Assembly: GCA_002713455.1 (NCBI GenBank)
Contig: PASX01000048.1
Coordinates: forward strand, 12,677-18,311
Origin: Fidelibacterota bacterium
GTDB lineage: Bacteria > Fidelibacterota > Marinisomatia > Marinisomatales > TCS55
DNA: 5,635 bases
Direction: 5' to 3'
Below are positions 1 through 5,080 of the stretch, piece after piece. A program made the position numbers and the translations under genes. Numbering within the stretch: position 1 is the stretch's first letter; each line of letters opens with the position of its first letter. The notes beneath the pieces are model-generated. The model ran no database searches. It worked only from the letters and a program-made list of their open reading frames with translations, and was not told where the DNA came from.

Positions 1-233
1 CTTTTTAATGAATAATTTTGTAAATATATAAATCCTTCGATTTGATCTATATCTTCATCAATGACATTAATTAATTGCTTAATGGTATTATTTTTGCGAT
101 TAATCTCAATTTCATTTTGACGCCTTTGTTCCAATAATAATGAAACTAAAATTCCTAAAATAATTACAACAAACTCAAAAGAATATTTAATCGTAAATCT
201 TTTGAGCATACTCATATTATCTGGGTTATTCAT
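1..233 (-). CDS. DUF6090-like membrane-anchored coiled-coil protein, N-terminal part (cut by the window edge)
   Basis: An open frame starts at the ATG at 233-231 and runs off the left edge without a stop, giving about 77 residues. Residues 1-17 are polar (MNNPDNMSMLKRFTIKY). Residues 18-34 are one hydrophobic helix (SFEFVVIILGILVSLLL). A basic and acidic helical stretch follows (EQRRQNEIEINRKNN, then IKQLINVIDEDIDQIE) that looks like a coiled coil. A short N-terminus, a V-I-I-L-G-I-L helix, a Q/N/E/R-rich exit and a 'LI..I.EDI..I' helix resemble the DUF6090-type proteins of Bacteroidota and related marine bacteria; their function is unknown, and the assignment rests on architecture only. No Shine-Dalgarno is visible before the ATG at 233 or the in-frame ATGs at 215 and 209, so the exact start is open. 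The start lies 13 nt past a perfect palindrome that probably ends the preceding transcript. Confidence 0.65.
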   Translation of the reverse strand, partial: MNNPDNMSMLKRFTIKYSFEFVVIILGILVSLLLEQRRQNEIEINRKNNTIKQLINVIDEDIDQIEGFIYLQNYSLK

Positions 234-246
234 ATGAATAATTACT

Positions 247-274
247 ATGAAGCCCCTTTTAAAAGGGGCTTCAT
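247..274 (-). terminator. 28-nt perfect palindrome, probable intrinsic terminator of the YHS/TRASH-like gene
   Basis: Two 14-nt arms (ATGAAGCCCCTTTT and its exact complement) meet with no mismatch. As RNA this gives a GC-rich GAAGCCCC/GGGGCUUC stem with the central UUUUAAAA partly in the loop. It sits 20 nt past the stop codon of the gene ending at 295, as expected for a terminator. On the minus strand the stem is followed by UAGUAAUUAUU, which is AU-rich but not a true U-tract, so termination may be weak or need a factor. It also lies 13 nt before the next start codon, so a role in the leader of that gene cannot be excluded. Confidence 0.6.
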
Positions 275-294
275 TACATTTTATATACTAAAAA

Positions 295-756
295 CTATTT
301 CTTATTTGATTTTGGTTTTGACTTAGAAAAACCTTTATCAAAAGCGCTATCAGAAAAAAGCATAGACACTTTATTATTAGACTTGTTTATTTTTTTGACA
401 CACCCAGCGCAACAAACTCCCACGGACAGACCTTCAACAATAACTTCTTTTTTACTTTTTATCTTTCTTCCAGTAACTGGGCATACATTCGTTTCAGAAT
501 ATTGTTTAGTTGCCAACAATTGAAAGTTGGCTGCTGTTGAAAATTTTGAGGCATCTTCTTCAAAATCCATTTTACAACCACCACAGCAAAAATAAACTTC
601 CCCTTCTTTATATTTTGCAGATTCTTCTTTGTAATCTCCTTCAATCACCTCTCCACTTACTAAACAAATAACTTTAGATTCATCACCCTTAGAATCTTCA
701 GAAAAACCTATTGATGAAAACATCATTATTAACACGAGATATAAATTTCTTTTCAT
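295..756 (-). CDS. Exported Cys-rich protein with two YHS/TRASH-like metal-binding modules
   Basis: A 153-aa protein with a signal peptide at about residues 1-19 (MKRNLYLVLIMMFSSIGFS), so the mature protein is outside the cytoplasm. It has two related Cys modules. Module 1 is C31-LVSG, then YFCC-GG-C with Cys57, Cys58 and Cys61. Module 2 is C92-PVTG, then VCC-AG-C with Cys115, Cys116 and Cys119. The pattern C-x-V-[ST]-G ... C-C-[GA]-G-C matches YHS/TRASH-type domains, which are associated with binding or sensing of heavy metals such as copper. The C-terminal 25 residues are rich in Lys and Ser (KSKPKSNKK). The start is supported by AAGGAA at 763-768, 6 nt upstream. The gene is 70 nt downstream of the exported methyltransferase and may have its own promoter. 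I infer a periplasmic metal-binding or metal-scavenging role; the metal cannot be told from sequence, and no transporter or regulator is next to it. Confidence 0.85.
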   Translation of the reverse strand: MKRNLYLVLIMMFSSIGFSEDSKGDESKVICLVSGEVIEGDYKEESAKYKEGEVYFCCGGCKMDFEEDASKFSTAANFQLLATKQYSETNVCPVTGRKIKSKKEVIVEGLSVGVCCAGCVKKINKSNNKVSMLFSDSAFDKGFSKSKPKSNKK

Positions 757-775
757 TTTATGTTCCTTTTATCTT

Positions 776-813
776 ATGAATTGTAAACATTTTTTATTTA
801 TACTACAATTCAT
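776..813. repeat. Inverted repeat with 10-bp arms upstream of the YHS/TRASH-like gene
   Basis: ATGAATTGTA at 776-785 and its exact complement TACAATTCAT at 804-813 are separated by 18 nt. The repeat lies between the methyltransferase stop and the ribosome binding site of the YHS/TRASH-like gene. It could form an AU-rich hairpin in the transcript, or be a two-site protein-binding element. No U-tract follows it in the direction of transcription, so it does not look like a standard terminator. Its arms overlap both hexamers of the candidate promoter listed separately. Confidence 0.55.
780..808 (-). promoter_or_regulatory. Candidate sigma70-type promoter for the YHS/TRASH-like gene
   Basis: On the minus strand TTGTAG (808-803) is followed after 17 nt by TACAAT (785-780). 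The -10 matches TATAAT in five of six positions, but the -35 matches TTGACA only in its TTG half. A transcript would start near 773 and leave a leader of about 17 nt that just holds the AAGGAA ribosome binding site. The region is very AT-rich, so a chance match is possible, and a Bacteroidota-type sigma factor would use other hexamers. Confidence 0.35.
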
Positions 814-826
814 GTTTTAAAAAAAA

Positions 827-1642
827 TTATTTATTGGGTTTCATAAATTTTAGGGTATATCGGTCACTTTCACCTATGCTTTTATATCTTTTTTGTGCCT
901 CATCTATATTTTTATTTGATAACTGATTCTTAGATAGAGTTGGTGGCAAGTTCCATACACCGCCAGGATGATCCTTAGTATCTTTAGGATTTGCATTTAT
1001 TTGAGATGCCCCCAAATAAATAAAACCAACTACCTCAGCATCTTTTATCATACAAGGCTCACAAGTATATCCCTTTTTATCAATCGTTGAATTACTTCTA
1101 TGATCAGTAATTCCTAAAATACCACCTGGCTTTAAGGTATTATACATCGCTCTTAGTTTTTCAAATTCGGAGCTTCCAATCCAATTATGATAATTTCTAA
1201 AACTTAAAACCATATCTGCTGAATTTTCTTCCCCATATACACTCCCGATCATTGCAACCATTTTAGCATTGCTATATAAATCTTTTCTTGCTGCTAATCT
1301 TTTCTTTTCTGATTTATATCGATCTCTTTCTCTCTTAACTTCTGATTTTGGATTATAGGTTGCGCTAATATATTGACCATTTTTATTCAAAAAAGGAGCA
1401 AGTATTTCTTGATACCAGCCACCGCCTGGTGAAATCTCAACTACGGTCATAGTACTTTTTATGCCAAAAAATTCAAGTGTTTCTATAGGATGTCTATATT
1501 TATCACGTGCACTATTTTTTTCTGAGCGATGATCTCCATCGATTACATCTTTTAAAGTCTGCGAAAACAATAACTGTCCTAAAAGTATCAGAGAAAATGT
1601 TATAAAAAATTTTATATTACTATACTTAATTGATCTACTCAT
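827..1642 (-). CDS. Exported class I SAM-dependent methyltransferase-fold protein, COG4798 family
   Basis: A 271-aa protein with an N-terminal export signal (residues 11-28, KFFITFSLILLGQLLFSQ) followed by a class I methyltransferase fold. Family hallmarks in order are DKYRHPIETLEFFGIK (47-62), the SAM-binding motif I as VVEISPGGGWY (67-77), the motif around VLSFRNYHNW (145-154), LKPGGILGITDHR (170-182), INANPKDTKDHPGGVWNLPPT (215-235) and the ending GESDRYTLKFMKP. These are typical of COG4798 'predicted methyltransferase' proteins, and the length is normal for the family, so the gene looks intact. The substrate is unknown. SAM is normally not available outside the cytoplasm, so export of this fold is puzzling, though signal peptides are common in the family. 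The start is set by AGGA at 1651-1654, 8 nt before the ATG. It follows the hydrolase lipoprotein gene by 25 nt, which indicates cotranscription. Confidence 0.88.
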   Translation of the reverse strand: MSRSIKYSNIKFFITFSLILLGQLLFSQTLKDVIDGDHRSEKNSARDKYRHPIETLEFFGIKSTMTVVEISPGGGWYQEILAPFLNKNGQYISATYNPKSEVKRERDRYKSEKKRLAARKDLYSNAKMVAMIGSVYGEENSADMVLSFRNYHNWIGSSEFEKLRAMYNTLKPGGILGITDHRSNSTIDKKGYTCEPCMIKDAEVVGFIYLGASQINANPKDTKDHPGGVWNLPPTLSKNQLSNKNIDEAQKRYKSIGESDRYTLKFMKPNK

Positions 1643-1667
1643 TTTTTAAGTCCTTTATTTTGGTTAA

Positions 1668-2465
1668 TTATTTTGATTGTGAATAAAGCCATTCCCAAAG
1701 ATCATCCGAACTCCATACATCTAACCACACATCATGTCCACGCCCTTTAACTTCTGTATATTTTGGTGAACCTCCCGATCTTTCAATTGCCGAGTTCATT
1801 TCTCTTGATCGAAGTACATTGATAACTTGATCTTTATTACCATGCCATGACCAGATTGGAACATTAATTAATGATTTTGCCATAGACTTATCACCTCCTC
1901 CACAAATTGGGACTGCTGCTGCAAAAAAGTTTGGACGTCTTTGAACTGCATCCCATGTTCCGTATCCACCCATAGATAATCCCATTATATATATTCGATT
2001 TACATCCACCTGATTATTACTATCTATTATAAATGCATCCAGCGCTTCTAATGTTTTTTGCATAGAATTTGATATTTTAGGCATTTGGTGATCATTAGAT
2101 GTCCAATCAACATTTACCCATTGTTCTCCTTCAGGTACTTGGCCAGCAAATACATATGAATTGAATTTAGAAAATAATTTTTGTGATTTGAATGCATCAA
2201 TGCTATTTGCATCTAATAGTTGTCCTTTATTATCAACACCGCGACCTCCAGCTCCATGAAGAAAAAAAAGCATAGGATACTTTTTACCTTCTTCTACTTT
2301 ATATGGTAACCGGTATCGATAATTTATTGAACCTCCATTAGGACTTTTCCAAACTTCTGCTGAATATTCATCTATTGGAGCGCCAACTGAACAAGAAATA
2401 AATAAAATAAATGGTACAAGAATTAGATATTTAAATTTGCTAATTGCAATCATTATAGATATCAT
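1668..2465 (-). CDS. Alpha/beta-hydrolase lipoprotein, esterase / prolyl-oligopeptidase-like (COG4099 or PHB-depolymerase type)
   Basis: An alpha/beta hydrolase of about 265 aa. Counting from the TTG at 2468, the N-terminus is hydrophobic and ends in FISC, giving a lipobox with Cys26, so the protein is probably lipid-anchored. The oxyanion region is FFLHGAGGRG (68-77). The nucleophile elbow is GLSMGGYGTW (163-172, Ser165), and the remaining triad residues are Asp213 in WHGNKDQV and His245 in GRGHDVW. The triad is complete and family length is normal. Such proteins cleave esters or peptides; the fold resembles the 'predicted peptidase' COG4099, PHB depolymerase and feruloyl esterase groups, and I cannot choose the substrate. 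Start choice: TTG 2468, ATG 2465 and ATG 2453 are all in frame. ATG 2465 is taken because it is the first ATG and has a weak AGAG just upstream, while 2453 would give the neatest signal peptide. The start lies inside the end of the preceding 52-aa gene, suggesting translational coupling. Confidence 0.88.
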   Translation of the reverse strand: MISIMIAISKFKYLILVPFILFISCSVGAPIDEYSAEVWKSPNGGSINYRYRLPYKVEEGKKYPMLFFLHGAGGRGVDNKGQLLDANSIDAFKSQKLFSKFNSYVFAGQVPEGEQWVNVDWTSNDHQMPKISNSMQKTLEALDAFIIDSNNQVDVNRIYIMGLSMGGYGTWDAVQRRPNFFAAAVPICGGGDKSMAKSLINVPIWSWHGNKDQVINVLRSREMNSAIERSGGSPKYTEVKGRGHDVWLDVWSSDDLWEWLYSQSK

Positions 2466-2598
2466 CAACTCTAGATTCTATATAATTGAGTCTTCGAATT
2501 AGATCTTTTTCATTGGTACTTGTTTGGAAAGAAGAATAAATAAAAAAAGTCATTGAAATTATAATACCCACTAAAAAACCGATCGCATATTGCTTCAT
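2440..2598 (-). CDS. Small single-helix membrane protein, 52 aa, unknown function
   Basis: ATG at 2598-2596 opens a 52-codon frame ending in TAG at 2442-2440. A strong ribosome binding site, AGGAGT (2609-2604), lies 5 nt upstream; it is the best in the window and is the main reason to believe the gene. Residues 5-21 form one hydrophobic helix (AIGFLVGIIISMTFFIY). The tail after SSFQTSTNEK is charged and amphipathic (DLIRRLNYIESRVDDIYND) and could form a short coiled coil. The layout is an inner-membrane anchor with a soluble helix, and I recognise no family. The 3' end overlaps the start of the hydrolase lipoprotein gene by about 26 nt in another frame, so the two are probably translationally coupled. 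It may act with that lipoprotein or serve mainly to pass ribosomes on to it. Confidence 0.7.
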   Translation of the reverse strand: MKQYAIGFLVGIIISMTFFIYSSFQTSTNEKDLIRRLNYIESRVDDIYNDCN

Positions 2599-2603
2599 AC
2601 GTA

Positions 2604-2609
2604 ACTCCT
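2604..2609 (-). promoter_or_regulatory. Strong Shine-Dalgarno (AGGAGT) that sets the start of the 52-aa gene
   Basis: AGGAGT on the minus strand, 5 nt before the ATG at 2598. It is much stronger than the sites before most neighbouring genes and is what identifies this short gene as translated. The rest of the gap back to 2670 is AT-rich, with a CCTCC-T7 stretch but no stem and no convincing promoter. Confidence 0.7.
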
Positions 2610-2670
2610 AACCCATTTGATAAATTTTGAAAAAAAGGAGGAAATTTAATTCATTCGAACTAAAGGACTT

Positions 2671-2961
2671 TTATCTGTAGTAAAAAGAATCAAGAATTAG
2701 TGAGTCCGGTAATTCAAAAAAGAGAACAAAATCTTGAGAATTAAACATATAAACTTTTAAAACAAGCAATAATCTAAAAATCAACATTGTTAGAAGAAGA
2801 ACAATAATTCCGTCTTCTAAAAATTTCTTTGGAAGAGGGCGATATCTTTTCAAAATAAAACCATATAGAGAAGATGCAATAAAAAATAATCCAGCTAAAA
2901 GCCCTCCATCTATGAAGCCTAAAAATAACTGTGATACTAAATCATATAAAAAATTAAGCAT
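2671..2961 (-). CDS. Small two-helix membrane protein, 96 aa, unknown function
   Basis: A 96-aa protein with two hydrophobic segments: residues 12-37 (QLFLGFIDGGLLAGLFFIAS and onward) and about 51-73 (GIIVLLLTMLIFRLLLVLKV and onward). The loop between them is basic (KRYRPLPKKFLEDG), so it is probably cytoplasmic with both ends outside. The C-terminus is acidic and aromatic (FFELPDSLILDSFYYR). I recognise no family. The ATG follows the stop of the 109-aa gene by 6 nt and has no Shine-Dalgarno, only an A-rich run, so translation probably depends on coupling to the upstream gene. It is in the same frame as that gene with one TAA and two sense codons between them, so an ancestral or read-through fusion is possible. 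Confidence 0.7.
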   Translation of the reverse strand: MLNFLYDLVSQLFLGFIDGGLLAGLFFIASSLYGFILKRYRPLPKKFLEDGIIVLLLTMLIFRLLLVLKVYMFNSQDFVLFFELPDSLILDSFYYR

Positions 2962-2967
2962 TAAATT

Positions 2968-3297
2968 TTATTTTTTTTTCTTTCTTACCAGCCCACGATT
3001 CTCTAATTCCTTTAAACATTGCTTAAAAACTTTTTTACTCTGTTTTGGTTCAAGGCCAACCATTGCATCATCTATCCTTTTCGAGCATCGAATTTTAACA
3101 TCAAGTTTTTTGGCAGTTTCATAATCATACAATTTAAAATCATCGACTTTGCTAATTACTGTATCGCCTTTCCCGAACTTTTTTGTTTCATCAAATTCTT
3201 TTTCTAATGGCATAAGGTCATAAATAAAAAAGTCATAGGGTTTACCATTTGTTATTGTCTTTCGTTTAGTGACATTGATATCATCATCATAAAACAT
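2968..3297 (-). CDS. Charged soluble protein, 109 aa, unknown function
   Basis: A 109-aa protein with no signal peptide or membrane segment, rich in Lys, Asp and Glu. The first half (MFYDDDINV, then KPYDFFIYDLMPLEKEF and KGDTVISKVDDFKLYDYE) looks like a small mixed or beta-rich fold. Residues 61-104 look helical, with KQSKKVFKQCLKELENRGL near the end, and the tail is four or more lysines. I recognise no family. The start has good support from AAGGA at 3312-3308, 10 nt upstream of the ATG, and a candidate promoter lies in the gap before it, so it may begin a separate transcript. The tail is encoded by an A-rich tract with nine A in a row just before the TAA. The 96-aa membrane protein gene follows in the same frame 6 nt later. 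Confidence 0.7.
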   Translation of the reverse strand: MFYDDDINVTKRKTITNGKPYDFFIYDLMPLEKEFDETKKFGKGDTVISKVDDFKLYDYETAKKLDVKIRCSKRIDDAMVGLEPKQSKKVFKQCLKELENRGLVRKKKK

Positions 3298-3334
3298 TTT
3301 AATTGAATCCTTTTAGATATTGTGGTAAAAGTTT

Positions 3335-3365
3335 ATTATACGTTTTGATATAAAATAAGTTTCAA
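3335..3365 (-). promoter_or_regulatory. Candidate promoter for the 109-aa gene and those downstream
   Basis: On the minus strand TTGAAA (3365-3360) is followed by a perfect TATAAT (3340-3335), preceded by CG. The spacing is 19 nt, longer than the usual 17. A transcript would start near 3328 and have a leader of about 30 nt that includes the AAGGA site. It lies in the longest gene-free gap of the window (3298-3428), where a promoter is expected. The gap is almost pure A/T, so chance matches are likely. No terminator with a GC stem is visible after the 92-aa gene. Confidence 0.4.
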
Positions 3366-3428
3366 AAGTCATTTAATATAAAATTATATTATAAAAAATA
3401 AACATCAAAAAAAACTAATAAAGATGCT

Positions 3429-3707
3429 TCATTCATTTTTTTCGATATTTTTCCTTGCGATTCTGTGCATTCGAGCATCTTCTACTATTTTTTTAGCCAT
3501 CTCTTCAGTAACATCAGCACTTATTTCTTTATCTACCTTTTTTGTTTTATTCCTATAATTTGTATAGATATCACCAAATACAATAGATGCAAATACAAAG
3601 CTTGCTAAATATTGCTCAATCATAATCATTACTATAACATTAATTGATATAATTGATAAAACAACTTTTCTCAATGGTGCTGATGAAGGTTTTTTAAACC
3701 AATTCAT
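3429..3707 (-). CDS. Small membrane protein, 92 aa, unknown function
   Basis: A 92-aa protein with a short basic N-terminus (MNWFKKPSSAPLRK). A hydrophobic stretch spans about residues 14-48, interrupted by Glu31, and could be one long or two short helices (VVLSIISINVIVMIMI, then YLASFVFASIVFGDIY). The C-terminal part from residue 50 is a charged, probably helical cytoplasmic tail (VTEEMAKKIVEDARMHRIARK). I recognise no family. The ATG is only 4 nt after the M24 peptidase stop and has no clear Shine-Dalgarno, so it is probably translated by coupling with the peptidase. A 131-nt gap follows, so it may be the last gene of the ligase-peptidase transcript. Confidence 0.68.
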   Translation of the reverse strand: MNWFKKPSSAPLRKVVLSIISINVIVMIMIEQYLASFVFASIVFGDIYTNYRNKTKKVDKEISADVTEEMAKKIVEDARMHRIARKNIEKNE

Positions 3708-3711
3708 TGGA

Positions 3712-5040
3712 TTAATTTGATTTAATTAACCAAAGCTCTTTTTGAGGACCAACAATGAATCGAGCTCTACTACCATCTGATTCAATTACAGCATCTTCCT
3801 CTCTAGGAATAGTAACAGTTTGGTTATTCCATTCTGAAACTCTTCCTTGAACATTATATTCAATTGACCAAAACTCATTTGCTCTTACTGGCTCACGTGC
3901 AAAATCCCCATACCTATCTGGCCAATCAAACACTGTTCGTGCACCTGCACCATGGACCCAGTTACCTTGAGTATGGCCATAGATTGATGCCTTTATACCT
4001 TGTTTCATTGCTCGTTTTTCAATAATTGTCTTTACATCAGTACCTATTACCCCAGCTTTTAGTTCTTCAACAAAAAGGTCTCCAACAATAACAGATTGAT
4101 CAAATAATTTTTTTAAACCCTTAGGAGGCTCATTTTCATTTTTATGTAAAACATATGCAACATGTTGCTGATCAGTAACAAGTCCCATTAATCTCACACC
4201 AAAATCAACATGTAATATATCTCCTGGTTCAACCAATGGATTCATTGTATCATCAATTCCGCCTTTTACACCTTTACGATAGATTGTTATTCCTGGGGAA
4301 AAATTAAATTCTAGGTCCTGATTTTGCCATTCCTGCAAAATAAATCCATAGATATCCATTAATTTTGTTTTACCTGGAGTTACAACTTCATTGGAAAATG
4401 CACGTCTTAAAATGAACCATGTGCGGTGGCTTGCATCTGTTTCTATTGCTAGTTCAGCTGGAGTGCGATGACTTATATAGTCAAATATGAGATCTTGCGA
4501 TGAGGTTAATCGTGATGAATACTTAGGCCCAATAGCATCTTCTAGAAATGCTAACATTTCTACTGTAATACCATCTGACATTGATACAGTACGAGATCGA
4601 TTGATAGCAATATTTTTGGGGTTTCTCTTATCAATATATTTAGATAAATGTGGTTTTAAACCTTCCTGACCATAACTTATTATAGTTGGGAAAAAATCAC
4701 GCATCCGTCCGCTCTGATGTGTTCCAATCAGTGTTCTTTCAAGTGGCTTATTTTTGCCCGGATCAAAAAATATATATGCATTGCGATGACCATACCAACC
4801 AGAAATTCCATAATCTCCAAACATCTGTAGTATTGGATCAACATTAAATTCACGTGACATTATTATCCACATATCAACGCCTGACCGTCTCATTGAGTTC
4901 TGCAAATGAAGTTCCATCTTTTCAAGTTTGACATTCCATTCGTGCATAAGTCTTTGAAGTGCCTTAGTATTCCACTGGTCATCTAAATCTTGAGCAAATG
5001 CATTTGTAAAACAAAAAAGTATTATCCAACGATATTTCAT
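3712..5040 (-). CDS. Exported M24-family metallopeptidase (Xaa-Pro aminopeptidase / creatinase fold)
   Basis: A 442-aa protein, counted from the ATG at 5040. Residues 1-16 are a signal peptide ending in AFA before QDLDDQW, so it acts outside the cytoplasm. Residues 20-195 are a creatinase-type N-terminal domain (MWIIMSREFNVDPI, GWYGHRNAYIFFDPG). Residues 200-442 are the pita-bread catalytic domain. Expected dinuclear metal ligands are present: Asp279 (HVDFG), Asp290 (VTDQQH), His356 (GHTQGNWVHG, with His363), Glu394 (FWSIEY) and Glu415 (REEDAVI). The usual GHG and HExP are GHT and HGAG here, a variant I associate with exported members, so specificity for proline need not hold. It probably trims N-terminal residues from short peptides. 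A GTG at 5046 is an alternative start; ATG 5040 is preferred because the purine-rich AAAGAAAG is well spaced from it and the signal peptide begins there as MKYRW. It lies 40 nt after the acyl-CoA ligase, likely one operon. Confidence 0.93.
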   Translation of the reverse strand: MKYRWIILFCFTNAFAQDLDDQWNTKALQRLMHEWNVKLEKMELHLQNSMRRSGVDMWIIMSREFNVDPILQMFGDYGISGWYGHRNAYIFFDPGKNKPLERTLIGTHQSGRMRDFFPTIISYGQEGLKPHLSKYIDKRNPKNIAINRSRTVSMSDGITVEMLAFLEDAIGPKYSSRLTSSQDLIFDYISHRTPAELAIETDASHRTWFILRRAFSNEVVTPGKTKLMDIYGFILQEWQNQDLEFNFSPGITIYRKGVKGGIDDTMNPLVEPGDILHVDFGVRLMGLVTDQQHVAYVLHKNENEPPKGLKKLFDQSVIVGDLFVEELKAGVIGTDVKTIIEKRAMKQGIKASIYGHTQGNWVHGAGARTVFDWPDRYGDFAREPVRANEFWSIEYNVQGRVSEWNNQTVTIPREEDAVIESDGSRARFIVGPQKELWLIKSN

Positions 5041-5080
5041 GATCACATCTTTCTTTAATTAATTGAATCTAACATAGATT

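Noticed and set aside
459..644. Second minus-strand frame of 61 codons inside the YHS/TRASH-like gene
   Set aside because: It is a frame-shifted shadow of a gene whose Cys motifs and signal peptide are clear in the main frame.
2632..2641. AAAAAGGAGG on the plus strand, resembling a strong ribosome binding site
   Set aside because: No start codon with a usable open frame follows on the plus strand; it lies in the spacer between two minus-strand genes.
2912..3207. Two plus-strand open frames (62 and 70 codons) opposite the 109-aa and 96-aa genes
   Set aside because: They overlap minus-strand frames with a better start context, and their products are Phe/Lys/Ile-rich strings typical of the reverse of AT-rich coding DNA.
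3376..3401. AT-only inverted repeat (TAATATAA, two bases, TTATATTA) after the 92-aa gene
   Set aside because: It has no G or C in the stem and lies in nearly pure A/T sequence, so it is likely to occur by chance and is too weak for a terminator.
4487..4669. Plus-strand open frame of 60 codons
   Set aside because: It lies wholly inside the well-supported M24 peptidase gene on the other strand and shows no domain or ribosome binding site.
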